Below are positions 35,214-44,984 of a stretch of DNA of 64,000 nt, piece by piece. The notes under the pieces are model-generated. The model did not search any database. It had not been told where the DNA came from and was given only the letters and a program-made list of their open reading frames with translations. The DNA comes from Phycisphaerae bacterium. GTDB taxonomy: Bacteria > Planctomycetota > Phycisphaerae > Sedimentisphaerales > Anaerobacaceae. The DNA is taken from the NCBI GenBank assembly GCA_030615025.1, contig JAUXAB010000002.1, forward strand, positions 59,810-123,809. Reading direction: 5' to 3'. Numbering within the stretch: the stretch's first letter is position 1; the number at the start of each line of letters is the position of its first letter. The translations under genes were made by a program, and so were the position numbers.

Positions 35214-36233
35214 ATGATAGATATATCTGCAATAGACGAACGCGGCCTGGAGGATATTCTCAGCGAGCCCACTGAGGCCACAAAAAGAGTAATCGCCGAT
35301 TTGAAAGGTGACATTGTCGTTTTAGGAGCAGGTGGTAAGATAGGGCCGACACTGGCGATGATGCTCAAAAAAGCATCGAGCGGCAAGAATATTTATGCAG
35401 TCTCGCGATTTAGTGATAAGGCGGTCAAGACCAGATTGGAGGATGCAGGGATTAAGACTATCGAGGCAGATCTCCTGGATGACTCCGAATATTGGCGATT
35501 ACCCGACGTGAAAAATGTATTCTATCTGGTTGGCATGAAATTCGGCGTCACGGACAATCAGCCGTTAACGTGGGCGTTAAACAGCTTTGTACCGGGCCTG
35601 GTAGCACGGCATTATAAAAATGCGCGAATTGTGGTCTTTTCCACCGGCAACGTTTATCCTTTTGTCGATATCAACAGTGGCGGAGCAGGAGAAGAAACTT
35701 TCCCCGCACCGGTAGGCGAATATGCCCAGTCGTGCCTCGGCAGAGAACGGATGTTCCAGTATTTCTCTCAGCTTTATAACACGCCGGTGAGCATTGTCAG
35801 ACTCAATTACGCCAACGAGCCTCGATATGGGATTATTGTTGACCTTACCCTGAAAATATTGAACGATGAACCTATCGATCTGACTATGGGCGCCGTTAAT
35901 CTCATCGGCGCCAGAGATGCTAATGACTATATCATCCAGGCCATCAGTCTGGCAAAATCGCCACCGGCTATTCTTAATGTCACTGGCCCGGATACAGTGC
36001 CAATTCGTCAGCTGGCCCGGCAAATTGGCAAAGAGCTTGATAAAGAACCGAAATTTGTATCCCAGGAGGCGCAGACAGCCCTGCTTTCGAACGCGTCTTA
36101 TTGTTTCAGCCTGTTTGGCTATCCGAAGACAACGCTTGAGGAAATGGTGTCTCTGATAGTGAAATGGGTGGCATCAGGCAAAAGGGTCTTAAACAAACCG
36201 ACAAAATACGATATACGTGATGGCAAGTTCTAA
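35214..36233 (+). CDS. NAD-dependent epimerase/dehydratase family protein
   Basis: 339 residues from ATG 35214; a TTG at 35208 is a less likely start. An extended SDR: IVVLGAGGKIGPTLAMML is the nucleotide-binding loop (GxGGxxG), IVVFSTGNVYPF supplies the catalytic Ser/Thr, and Y in VGEYAQSCLGRERMF fits YxxxK with R or another residue in place of Lys (YAQSC), so the catalytic pair is atypical. VSIVRLNYANEPRYG follows. No signal peptide, so it acts in the cytoplasm, probably on the product of the exported oxidoreductase. Confidence 0.82.
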   Translation: MIDISAIDERGLEDILSEPTEATKRVIADLKGDIVVLGAGGKIGPTLAMMLKKASSGKNIYAVSRFSDKAVKTRLEDAGIKTIEADLLDDSEYWRLPDVKNVFYLVGMKFGVTDNQPLTWALNSFVPGLVARHYKNARIVVFSTGNVYPFVDINSGGAGEETFPAPVGEYAQSCLGRERMFQYFSQLYNTPVSIVRLNYANEPRYGIIVDLTLKILNDEPIDLTMGAVNLIGARDANDYIIQAISLAKSPPAILNVTGPDTVPIRQLARQIGKELDKEPKFVSQEAQTALLSNASYCFSLFGYPKTTLEEMVSLIVKWVASGKRVLNKPTKYDIRDGKF

Positions 36234-36247
36234 TTGCGGTCTTTTTT

Positions 36248-37312
36248 ATGGTGAACTCGGATATCATCAATAAACTTCGTTCAGGTTGTGTCATTCCTGC
36301 TCATCCACTGGCTCTGCAGGCGGACAATAACATCGACGAGCGCCGTCAGAGGGCATTGACGCGCTATTATTTGGCTGCCGGTGCGGGCGGGTTGGCGGTG
36401 GGTGTACACACGACCCAGTTTGCCATCCATAATCCGAAAGTAGGCTTGTACCGGCCCGTGCTGGAGTTGGCCAGCGAGACGGCACAAGAATTTGCTACAT
36501 CCACAGATTGTAACGAACCAATAATGATTGCGGGCATCGTGGGCGAGACCGACAAGGCTGTGAAAGAAGCCGAGCTGGCCCGAGAGCTGGGCTATCATCT
36601 CGGATTGCTTTGCCTTACAGCGCTAAGAGGAAAATCAGTCGACGAGCTGATAGACCACGCCCGGCAGGTGGCTAAAGTAATACCGATTATGGGATTTTAC
36701 TTGCAAGAAGTGATAAGCCAAATGGTGCTGGGTGCTGGGTTCTGGAGAAAGTTCATTGAGATTGCAGGCGTGCTTGCTATAAAGATTGCGCCATTTAATA
36801 GATATCAAACCCTTGACGTGCTCGAAGCGGTTGCATATTCCGGCAGAGCTGATGAAATCGCACTATATACCGGCAACGATGACAATATAATTGTCGATTT
36901 ACTCACACAATATGAGTTTAACATCAACGGTCGAACGGTATCACTTCAGATTGTCGGCGGCTTGCTCGGCCAGTGGGCTTGCTGGACGAAACGAGCGGTT
37001 GAATACCTCGCTCGCATCAGGAAAATTCGTGAAACTAAAACGCAGATACCACCGGACATGCTGACATTAGCGAGTCAATTGACGCTGGCCAATAAGGCGA
37101 TTTTCGATGCTGATAATCATTTTGCCGGGTGCATTCCCGGTATATTGTACGTGTTAAAACGGCAGGGTCTTCTGGAGGAAGTGCGGACGCTCGACCAGCA
37201 TGAACGACTATCGCCGGGCCAGGCCGAAAAGATAGATCAAATAATAGAAAATTATCCGCAGCTCTGCGATGATGATTTTGTCAAAGAAAATCTTGATGTA
37301 TGGTTATCGTAA
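36248..37312 (+). CDS. DapA-family (dihydrodipicolinate synthase-like) aldolase
   Basis: 354 residues, longer than the ~295 of DapA. The barrel is recognisable: GAGGLAVGVHTTQFAIHNP near the start, IMIAGIVGETDKAVKEAELA, IPIMGFYLQEV and the Schiff-base strand LAIKIAPFNRYQTLDV, where Lys is in place. IALYTGNDDNI and QIVGGLLGQWACWTKRAVE follow. Members cleave or condense pyruvate-containing sugar acids. It sits 14 bases after the epimerase gene, which fits a cytoplasmic sugar-acid pathway. The exact substrate cannot be read. Confidence 0.85.
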   Translation: MVNSDIINKLRSGCVIPAHPLALQADNNIDERRQRALTRYYLAAGAGGLAVGVHTTQFAIHNPKVGLYRPVLELASETAQEFATSTDCNEPIMIAGIVGETDKAVKEAELARELGYHLGLLCLTALRGKSVDELIDHARQVAKVIPIMGFYLQEVISQMVLGAGFWRKFIEIAGVLAIKIAPFNRYQTLDVLEAVAYSGRADEIALYTGNDDNIIVDLLTQYEFNINGRTVSLQIVGGLLGQWACWTKRAVEYLARIRKIRETKTQIPPDMLTLASQLTLANKAIFDADNHFAGCIPGILYVLKRQGLLEEVRTLDQHERLSPGQAEKIDQIIENYPQLCDDDFVKENLDVWLS

Positions 37313-37349
37313 TAAAACCAGTGTCGATGTCAAAAGTCAGGAGTAGAAA

Positions 37350-39476
37350 ATGGAAATTTACGAAAAATCAAAATTGACGTACTGGGCTTTCCTCGCGTTA
37401 ACGCTGCTGTGCCTTTGCGTTCCTTGTTCGGCTGTAGATAAGTGGGCAATTGGCACAAGCCCTGCCGACCGAATGCTTGCTGAATACTTTCGTACCGAGA
37501 CTGCGAAGCTGCGTGACCAATGCTTAGCTGATGTCAAAACGCTCGATGATTGGAAAACAAAACGCGAGGTTTATCGAAGGCAATTGTTCGAGATGCTCGG
37601 CCTTGACCCGCTTCCGGAAAAAACCGACCTCAAGCCCGTCATAACCGGCAAGGTCGAGCACAACGAGTTTACTGTCGAGAATATTCATTATCAATCGCGG
37701 CCCGGCCTTTACGTAACTGGCAACCTATACATCCCGAAAGGTCTCAAAAAGCCAGCGCCGACGATTCTATACGTCTGCGGTCACTCCGTCGGTATAAAAA
37801 ACGGTATCCGCTATGGTAACAAGGCTCCCTACCAGCACCACCCTGCCTGGTTCGCGCGGCATGGCTATGTGTGCTTCGTCATTGACACGGTGCATCGGGG
37901 CGAGATCGAAGGCATTCATCACGGCACGTACCGATACAAAATGTGGTGGTGGAACAGCCGGGGCTATACATCGGCCGGCCTCGAGGCATGGAACGCAATC
38001 CGCGCCCTGGATTACCTCCAGACCCGTAAAGAGGTAGACAAGGACCGCTTTGGAGTCACCGGTATCTCCGGCGGCGGCGCCTATAGCTGGTGGCTCTCCG
38101 CCATAGACGACCGTATCAAGGCCGCAGTACCCGTCGCCGGTATAACCGACCTTCAAAACCATGTTGTGGACGGCTGCGTTGAGGGACACTGCGACTGTAT
38201 GTATATCGTGAACATGTATCGCTGGGATTATCCTCTCGTGGCCGCACTGGTCGCACCCCGGCCACTTCTGATTTCTAACAGCGACAAAGACACCATCTTT
38301 CCGCTGGACGGAGTCCTACGCCTGCACGAAAAAGTACGCCATATCTACAGGCTTTATAACGCCGAAAAGAACCTCGGCCTGCACATCACCGAAGGCCCCC
38401 ACAAGGATACGCAGCAGACCCGAGTGCACACTTTTAGCTGGTTCAATCGCTTCCTCAAAGGTGAAAACCCATTGATAGACGAGCCGGCTGTGCCTTTTTT
38501 CCAGTGGCCACAGCTCAAGGTTTTCGACAAGCTGCCTGCTGACAACATAAACTCACGAATACAGGAATCGTTCACGCCCAAGGCATCCCCGCCGTTGGTG
38601 CCGCAATCGGCTGGCGAATGGGCAAAGCAGCGAAAAGTATGGACGAAAGCGCTTCGGGAAAAATCGTTCCGCGGCTGGCCTACCGAAGCGGATGCAGGTT
38701 CGCTCGACACCAGACAGGTACTTTCCGTCGAGCGACACGGCATCCGCTTTAGCGCGTACGATTTTACAAGCCAACCACACGTTCGTCTGCGATTGTATAC
38801 TGCCCAGCGGGCCAGGCTCAACAGGACGGAAATGGTAACACTTGAGGTGCTGGATGAACAGGGATGGAAAGAATGGCTGGCTGCTATGCGAGTGGGTTTT
38901 GCCAATGAGCTTAGTGACCAGTCGCTGCCCGAGCCGGATAAGAATGCTTTCAAAAGTAAGCAGGAGTTTTTCAAAAATACTAAGCGTGTAATGGCATACT
39001 TTGCGCCACGTGGCATAGGGCCAACTGCCTGGAGCGCCGATGAGCGCAAACATACCCAAATCCGCCGGCGGTTTATGCTGCTCGGGCAGACACTTGACGG
39101 TATGAGGGTGTGGGATGTGCGACGCGCGATTCAGGCACTGCGTACAATCGATTCACTGAGCGGCAAGCCGCTTGAGCTACAAGGCAAAAAGAATATGGCC
39201 GGCATCGTTTTGTATACCTCGCTGTTCGAGCCTGACATCCTAAGGCTCGACCTGTGGCATTTGTCCCCCTCGCACCGTGATGGGCCGACATTCCTCAATG
39301 TGCTGCGGTATCTGGACATACCACAGGCCGTAGCAATGGCGGGCGAACGCAGCCAGGTACGGCTCTATCAGAAAGACGACTCTGGATGGCAGTTCCCGAG
39401 GGCCGTCGCCAAAAAATTGGGATGGCCGGAAAAGCAATTTCAAGTTATGACGATATCAACGGACTCTGAGCCATAA
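37350..39476 (+). CDS. Secreted acetyl-xylan-esterase-like alpha/beta hydrolase
   Basis: 708 residues, AGGAG before the start; signal peptide (LTYWAFLALTLLCLCVPCSA). The first ~400 residues are an alpha/beta hydrolase of the acetyl xylan esterase (AXE1/PF05448-like) group: LYVCGHSVGIKNG, nucleophile Ser near 237 in GISGGGAYSWW, Asp in LLISNSDKDTIFP and His near ITEGPHKDTQQTR. The remaining ~300 residues are a second, less clear domain rich in Trp and Arg, seen in other planctomycete esterases. It may de-esterify a plant or algal polysaccharide before the operon's oxidation steps. Confidence 0.83.
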   Translation: MEIYEKSKLTYWAFLALTLLCLCVPCSAVDKWAIGTSPADRMLAEYFRTETAKLRDQCLADVKTLDDWKTKREVYRRQLFEMLGLDPLPEKTDLKPVITGKVEHNEFTVENIHYQSRPGLYVTGNLYIPKGLKKPAPTILYVCGHSVGIKNGIRYGNKAPYQHHPAWFARHGYVCFVIDTVHRGEIEGIHHGTYRYKMWWWNSRGYTSAGLEAWNAIRALDYLQTRKEVDKDRFGVTGISGGGAYSWWLSAIDDRIKAAVPVAGITDLQNHVVDGCVEGHCDCMYIVNMYRWDYPLVAALVAPRPLLISNSDKDTIFPLDGVLRLHEKVRHIYRLYNAEKNLGLHITEGPHKDTQQTRVHTFSWFNRFLKGENPLIDEPAVPFFQWPQLKVFDKLPADNINSRIQESFTPKASPPLVPQSAGEWAKQRKVWTKALREKSFRGWPTEADAGSLDTRQVLSVERHGIRFSAYDFTSQPHVRLRLYTAQRARLNRTEMVTLEVLDEQGWKEWLAAMRVGFANELSDQSLPEPDKNAFKSKQEFFKNTKRVMAYFAPRGIGPTAWSADERKHTQIRRRFMLLGQTLDGMRVWDVRRAIQALRTIDSLSGKPLELQGKKNMAGIVLYTSLFEPDILRLDLWHLSPSHRDGPTFLNVLRYLDIPQAVAMAGERSQVRLYQKDDSGWQFPRAVAKKLGWPEKQFQVMTISTDSEP

Positions 39477-39497
39477 CCTTTGACTTTGAGGTTTATT

Positions 39498-40697
39498 ATG
39501 AGAAGACGTGAATTCCTTAAAGCGGCTGCCAGTACCGTCCTTCTGCCCTTATGGAGCTGGGCCAAGGAGACACCGCACGACCTTAAAATCACCCGCGTTG
39601 TCGGCTTTGATTTGGTTAGTGAACGCTCCAAGCTGGCCGGCAAGAATTCCCGGCGAGATGTGCACGGCAGGCGGGCTGCCGACCGAATGGTTCGGCTTTT
39701 TACGAATATGGGCCTGGAAGGAATCGGTAATTGTCGCGCAGGAAAAGCAGAACTTGCCCAACTATTAGGAAAAAATCCATTTGATTTTTACAAAAGTGAA
39801 AATCGGAGGATTATCGGCCCGTTAGGTACCGGGACGATGCCGCTGTGGGATTTGGTCGGGAAGGTTTTGAACAAGCCGGTTTACAAACTGTTAGGCGGAG
39901 CAGGTCCTGAACGGGTCCCTGTTTATGACGGGTCGATTTATTTCAGCGATTTACTTCCGGAATATAGTCACAAGCCACTCGACCGGTTCAGAGAAGAAAT
40001 TGATATGGGAATGGCTATCGGGCATCGCGCTTTCAAAGTGAAAATCGGGCGAGGAGCTAAGTGGATGCCGCCAAAAGAAGGTTACGCTCGTGACGTGGAG
40101 GTCCTGAAAACCATTCGTCAACACGCGGGCCCAAAGGTCCTCATCGGAGTGGATGCCAACAACGGTTATGATCTGGCGAAGACTAAACGGCTCCTGGAGG
40201 AACTACCTGACTATAATTTCGCCTTCCTGGAAGAAATGTTCCCGGAGCAGGTTGATAAGTGTCTGGAACTTAAACGTTTTATACGCTGGCACGGCTGGAA
40301 AACCCTGGTGGCAGACGGCGAGACTCAGAGCAAGCTGGATGCTTACAAACCGTTCATTAAAGCTCGAGCAATTGATATATTCCAGGCAGATATGAATCGC
40401 TTTGGCTTTGAAGGCATCTTGACCGAGGCCGCCTGGTGTAAACCTCAGGGATTGCAAGTAGCCCCTCACAACTGGGGCTCTCTCGTGGGTTATTACATGC
40501 AGCTGCACGTTGGGCGGGCTATCACCAATTTCTATAGAGCAGAACACGATCCTCTTTCCAACGCGGTACTCATTGCGGACGGGTACGAAATCCGGGACGG
40601 CTCCTCCAGCGTCCCGGACGCACCGGGATTCGGTCTGAAAATCGACGAGGACAAGTTCGCCACGAATGTTCGAGTAAACTTCGATCTCAGGGTTTGA
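39498..40697 (+). CDS. Enolase-superfamily (mandelate racemase/muconate lactonizing-like) enzyme with Tat signal
   Basis: 399 residues from ATG 39498 (GAGG upstream); a TTG at 39480 is unlikely. MRRREFLKAAASTVLLPLWS is a Tat-like signal. The C-terminal barrel has the K-x-K base (FKVKIGRG), metal ligands Asp in GVDANNGYD, Glu in AFLEEMFPEQ and a later acidic residue near ADGETQ, and His in APHNWGS. These fit acid-sugar dehydratases or racemases. It ends the six-gene operon and converges with the propeller gene, 38 bases apart. Confidence 0.86.
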   Translation: MRRREFLKAAASTVLLPLWSWAKETPHDLKITRVVGFDLVSERSKLAGKNSRRDVHGRRAADRMVRLFTNMGLEGIGNCRAGKAELAQLLGKNPFDFYKSENRRIIGPLGTGTMPLWDLVGKVLNKPVYKLLGGAGPERVPVYDGSIYFSDLLPEYSHKPLDRFREEIDMGMAIGHRAFKVKIGRGAKWMPPKEGYARDVEVLKTIRQHAGPKVLIGVDANNGYDLAKTKRLLEELPDYNFAFLEEMFPEQVDKCLELKRFIRWHGWKTLVADGETQSKLDAYKPFIKARAIDIFQADMNRFGFEGILTEAAWCKPQGLQVAPHNWGSLVGYYMQLHVGRAITNFYRAEHDPLSNAVLIADGYEIRDGSSSVPDAPGFGLKIDEDKFATNVRVNFDLRV

Positions 40698-40735
40698 AAT
40701 AGCTTCGGTATCTCGCCGGGGCCCCCAAATGCCGC

Positions 40736-43375
40736 TCATTGCGTTTGGGTTTCTCCTCCACATACCTGGCAAACCTGGAGGCCGCTGCCCTGGGACGTAT
40801 AGAAAATTCGGCCATTTGACACGACCGCACCAACGCATTCTCGTACGTCCACACATGGCCCGGAAGACACCAGCTTGTTGGCGTCGGACGTATCAATCAT
40901 ATCCATGTTTGGGCCAATTATGTAAGGCTCTGATAAGGTAAATCGGGTGCATGCATAGCCTTTGTCAAAGATAGACAGGATTTTACCCGTCTGCTTGTCT
41001 ATCAGATAGCTGGGCTTGCCGGTGGAAGCATGCGTAAAGAGAAATTTCCGGCCTATCGTGACCACATTAATCGCCTTGGCAACCGGTTCGGACTGCCATA
41101 TCAAGGAGCCGTTTCGCGCGTCCAGACACCACACGTAGCGGTGGTTTGTCTTTTCGTCAGGGCGGTTGTACCCGCCCAGGTACAGACGCCCATTTTCTGC
41201 GGAAATGGTCGTGCCAGCGGTAACATAATATTCGGTCGTCAGCCAGATAACCCGGCCGGTCATTGGTTCAATCGCTGCGGTGAGGCCTTTTGCCCCGGGA
41301 AGGCCTTTTCTCGTTTTTGCCGCGTACCCGAAAAAGCAGGAGTAGTAAAGCGTCTCGCCCATCAGGCACAAACCGGCGTCGTTGCCACCTGAGCCGAACT
41401 CAGAAAAATCTATCGTCCAAACCTCCCGGCCCGTATCGATGTCCCAGGCCCGCACCAGGGGTTTTTGGTCTTTGGGGTAATAAGGGTTATTGTGGCTGTA
41501 AATCCAGCTCATTATCTCAACTCTCTCGGGCGCCTGTATTGGCGTGCCTTTTTGAACATAAGCCTTTTCAGTTCCCTGCGACGCATATTTACCCGTGCCG
41601 AAGACATAGATGGTGAGGTCCTTGTAAATAATCGGAGGCTGTTGTCGGCTCCAGCTTGGTGAGCCGGTGAAGGGAGCTTCCCACAGCAACTGTCCCGTCG
41701 CCGCATCCAGACAGCGCATACGGGACTTCTTCATCCCTGCCTGAGGAACCAACAGACGGCCCTTTGCATAAATTGGAGAGGTAAAGGAGATATGCACTCC
41801 GGGCCAATACCGCCGCCACAACAGCCGGCCGGTTTCCTGCTCGACGGCGAAGATCTGGCCCTCAGCAGTGTGGGTATACATTCGGCCCCCGCCGCATACC
41901 GGAAGGTGTTTGAACGTACCTTCGTACCGGCGAATCCACTTGATTTTGAAAGGTGGTCTTATTCCCTGGTCATTTGCATTCGTACTGGCCAGATTGCCAA
42001 AGTTGGTAAACCAATCGTATTTGGAATCGGTGAGTTTGCCGGTTAGTGGGCTTCGAATCTCCCATAGCTGCAGGTCTTTCGAAGGCAGCGGCGCCGTACC
42101 TTCCGGTCCCAGGATATACAGGTACCCATCCTCACAACCGAAGTAAATCCGTCCGTCACACACGGCAACAGGAGCCGAGATTGCTTTCCCGAAGGCAGTC
42201 TTAAACGACCATACCTTACCGCTACCGGACAGCGGCACGACGTAAAGACTTCCGTCCAGGCCACCATATACTGCCGTTTCGCGAAGAAGGATCGGTGGTG
42301 TAATAGAGGGGTACCCGCCCAGATGCTGAGTAGGTTTTCCAGGAGAATGCTTGCAGAAACCAAAATGCTCTTGCGGGCGGCAGCGGTAAACATCTTTACC
42401 ACGCACGCTTACCGAACAGAAACTCAGTAGGCCAAGGCGGTTAATCTCGGTCTGTGTTCCAGAGACATAACCTGTTTTCTCTTTGTCGAGACGGAGCTGA
42501 ATTATCTCGACCCGGCCTGTATTGTCTCGCCGATGCCATTGCCGATAGATTGCTCCGTCCTCACCTATGCTTATCCCTAATGTGGCCGGACGCTCTGACC
42601 CTGCATATGCCGGTACAAGCCCCATCCCCCGAAGCCTGGCGCTGCTGCCGACGTCTTCCAGGCAAATGGCTGACCCACCTGCAGGAACAACGAGCATCTT
42701 ACCGTACGCCGCCAGGTTCCTTGAGCAGCAGAACTGGTCGCGCCACGTAACCCTTCCTTTTTTGTGCTTGCACCAGTCCTCGCCACTCCAGCGATTACCG
42801 TTGAAGCGCAGAATCTGCTTGACGTAGTCCCAGACCCAGCAGATTTTCCCATCCGGCTCAAGAGCATAGATTTGTGAGCCGAGCGTGGCAAAGTACACTC
42901 GGTTGTTGGCTACAACAGGTGTGCTGAAGATCGGCTCGCCACAGGCAATCTCTTTGACTACAGCTCCATTTGTCCTGTCGAGAACATAGTAGGACCCGGC
43001 CATCGTACCGAAGTGAAGGTACCGTCCCGCGATAGCCGGCGACGAAATATTGTTGCAGTTGGCCTTACCGCCGCGGGTCGGAAACTTCCATACAACGCGC
43101 AGCGTCGCAGCATCGATACAAAAGGCCGCTCCTGCTCCGTCTACCACATAGATGCGTCCATCGGCGACCAGGGGTGCGGTAAAGATAGCATCCGTCAGCG
43201 GGACCGCACCAATCAATCCAAGCGGCGTAGTTACGGTTCTATCAGCCACATTTCCCGAATGTCTGCAATCGTATTTGAACTGCAGCCAGTCCTCGGCGGT
43301 AGCTGCAGTCGTCATCCCCATCAGAAAAAGAACTATCACAAATAGACTAATCTTTGTTCGTAGCGACCTAAACAT
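40736..43375 (-). CDS. Large secreted PQQ-like beta-propeller protein
   Basis: 879 residues; signal peptide (ISLFVIVLFLMGMTTAATAE) then DWLQFKYDCRHSGN, the usual opening of these proteins. At least a dozen blades with motifs such as GRIYVVDGAGAAFCIDAATLR and GSLYVVPLSGSGKVWSF. No heme or clear PQQ ligands are seen, so enzyme activity is not claimed. The C-terminus has a CxxC (VCQVCGG). It follows the GH62 gene on the same strand with a 16-base gap, suggesting joint action on arabinose-containing glycans. Confidence 0.88.
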   Translation of the reverse strand: MFRSLRTKISLFVIVLFLMGMTTAATAEDWLQFKYDCRHSGNVADRTVTTPLGLIGAVPLTDAIFTAPLVADGRIYVVDGAGAAFCIDAATLRVVWKFPTRGGKANCNNISSPAIAGRYLHFGTMAGSYYVLDRTNGAVVKEIACGEPIFSTPVVANNRVYFATLGSQIYALEPDGKICWVWDYVKQILRFNGNRWSGEDWCKHKKGRVTWRDQFCCSRNLAAYGKMLVVPAGGSAICLEDVGSSARLRGMGLVPAYAGSERPATLGISIGEDGAIYRQWHRRDNTGRVEIIQLRLDKEKTGYVSGTQTEINRLGLLSFCSVSVRGKDVYRCRPQEHFGFCKHSPGKPTQHLGGYPSITPPILLRETAVYGGLDGSLYVVPLSGSGKVWSFKTAFGKAISAPVAVCDGRIYFGCEDGYLYILGPEGTAPLPSKDLQLWEIRSPLTGKLTDSKYDWFTNFGNLASTNANDQGIRPPFKIKWIRRYEGTFKHLPVCGGGRMYTHTAEGQIFAVEQETGRLLWRRYWPGVHISFTSPIYAKGRLLVPQAGMKKSRMRCLDAATGQLLWEAPFTGSPSWSRQQPPIIYKDLTIYVFGTGKYASQGTEKAYVQKGTPIQAPERVEIMSWIYSHNNPYYPKDQKPLVRAWDIDTGREVWTIDFSEFGSGGNDAGLCLMGETLYYSCFFGYAAKTRKGLPGAKGLTAAIEPMTGRVIWLTTEYYVTAGTTISAENGRLYLGGYNRPDEKTNHRYVWCLDARNGSLIWQSEPVAKAINVVTIGRKFLFTHASTGKPSYLIDKQTGKILSIFDKGYACTRFTLSEPYIIGPNMDMIDTSDANKLVSSGPCVDVRECVGAVVSNGRIFYTSQGSGLQVCQVCGGETQTQ

Positions 43376-43391
43376 GTTCTGTCATCCTAAT

Positions 43392-44444
43392 TTATTGTAC
43401 GGGTTTTAGCATTCCCAGACGCCAAGGGATTTCGCCATATTTTTTTCCCCTTTTCGCCTCGTCGCTTACACCCTGGAATAGAAACCGGAGGTCAGCGGGG
43501 TCCACCGTAAGGGTTTGGTCGAAACCATCTCTTATAAGTTCGCCGTGGCTAAATGAATCAGTCCAGTGCGTACCTGTGTGCCGGGTATTGACGGGGCCGG
43601 CGAACGGCTTGTCTTTCGTTGCCGCCAGCGGTGTCCAGTGGCCGTCGAGTGTTTCCGCGAGGTAGGCTTTATAGTACCGCCGGCCGCCCGCCTGCGCTTC
43701 GATTACGGTCAGAAATTTGTTCAGTCCCTTGAGATAGTATGTGTGACTGGCTTCGAAAATGTCACCTCTGATAGCCAGGACCGGTTCGGACCAGCCCTTA
43801 GGGAATTCTCTCAGCGGTGTCTCCTCACGCCACATTCGCCCGTCGAGTGTGGTGAAGAACAGATACGCCCTGGCATCGTCACAGATTACCCAGAAATCCA
43901 ATCCAGCCTTTCCATTGGCACGCTTGTGCCCGAGAGGCCACAGCTTGCTCCACGAAGCAGGCTCGGCAATGTCCGTAGTAGTGGCATACGACGCCCCATA
44001 CTGGGGCTCCCATGATTCGTCGCTGGCCTGGCAGACCAGATACCACTTCTTGTGCGGCCTGAAGTAGAACACCTGCGGTGCGCAGAAATATCCATCGCTG
44101 AGTTTCAACATATGTCGCTTGCCAGTGTTGACCTTTTTCCAATCCTCAAAACAAAGGTACTCTATTTGGTGGGACCGTTGCTTACCGCGGATAGTGCAGA
44201 AAAGATGCCAGCGCCCCTTGTACCGGACAATTGTAGGGTCCTTAATAGAATAGAGCGTGTCGGTGGGACGGTTCACAGGACTAACCAAGGGTGAACTGAT
44301 AATCCATTTGAACCGCCCGGCCAACAAATTGTCGATGGCTCGCTGACTGTCAGGCCCGGAAGCAATAGGGACGGCAGCTCCACTCGCCGGTAAGATTTGT
44401 GCGAAAAATATAGCTCCTAAAACGACCGATGCAAAGTTTGCCAT
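43392..44444 (-). CDS. Secreted GH62-type alpha-L-arabinofuranosidase
   Basis: 350 residues, GGAGG before the start, signal peptide (FASVVLGAIFFAQILPASG). It removes arabinofuranose side chains from arabinoxylan-type polymers. The five-blade propeller of GH62 is recognisable: KWIISSPLVSP, DPTIVRYKGRWHLF (catalytic Asp region), FWVICDDARAYLFFTTLDG, general acid Glu in GDIFEASHTYY, YKAYLAETLDGHWTPLA, PFAGPVNTRHTGTHWTDSFS, then DQTLTVDPADLRFLFQG. Assignment rests on remembered GH62 sequences. GH62 is best known from fungi and actinomycetes, so its presence here may reflect transfer. Confidence 0.85.
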   Translation of the reverse strand: MANFASVVLGAIFFAQILPASGAAVPIASGPDSQRAIDNLLAGRFKWIISSPLVSPVNRPTDTLYSIKDPTIVRYKGRWHLFCTIRGKQRSHQIEYLCFEDWKKVNTGKRHMLKLSDGYFCAPQVFYFRPHKKWYLVCQASDESWEPQYGASYATTTDIAEPASWSKLWPLGHKRANGKAGLDFWVICDDARAYLFFTTLDGRMWREETPLREFPKGWSEPVLAIRGDIFEASHTYYLKGLNKFLTVIEAQAGGRRYYKAYLAETLDGHWTPLAATKDKPFAGPVNTRHTGTHWTDSFSHGELIRDGFDQTLTVDPADLRFLFQGVSDEAKRGKKYGEIPWRLGMLKPVQ

Positions 44445-44466
44445 ATTTGACCTCCCCGTATATTCA

Positions 44467-44501
44467 CCCCGTTAGAAGTAAGCCATCAACTTCTAACGGG
44501 G
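44467..44501. repeat. CCCCGTTAGAAGT perfect inverted repeat, compact copy
   Basis: CCCCGTTAGAAGT, nine-base loop, ACTTCTAACGGGG: a perfect 13-bp stem over 35 bases. It lies upstream of the GH62 gene start in a divergent region, so it cannot serve as that gene's terminator. It shares its arms with 22871-22931 and 53874-53935. Confidence 0.9.
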
Positions 44502-44955
44502 TTCAACTGGATAAGTGCTATTATTTAGCTGAAATCTCGGTGGCTCCCTTGACAATGTATTTTGGGAAACCATTCATTTAGAAAATAGCCACCTAACAAA
44601 GATAGAGTAATCAAGAACAGCAAGAATAGCAAGGGCCAATTTGTAAAAAGTTGTGAGTTTCACAAGTGCAGAATTCTTTGTCTAACCCGCGCACTCGTGC
44701 TGCTTCGCTTGCCCCGTTAGAAGTAAGTCAGATTCGGCCCATTAGAAGTCGGCCCGCCTGAGGCGGGTGGATGAAATGTGCAGGTTCTTGCATGCAGACG
44801 TACCGTTAGGTGGTGTCTGAAATGTCCGTTTTACCCTTTGCCATAATCCTTTGGACCGTCTTGCCGAACAAATCCGAAGACCGGCTGGCAATCGGTGTGG
44901 CCGTAACGATAGCACAGACGCCAGCAAACTTCAACCTGCTGAAAATGGAAGGTGT

Positions 44956-44984
44956 AAAAAAACCCCCCACACCTACGTGTGGGG
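44956..44984 (-). terminator. Rho-independent terminator read on the minus strand
   Basis: An 8-bp perfect stem CCCCACAC (44965-44972) / GTGTGGGG (44977-44984) with a 4-base loop. On the minus strand it is followed by two more G and then seven T. No annotated minus-strand gene lies directly upstream (45000-45230), so it may end a small RNA or a transcript that has decayed. Confidence 0.6.
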
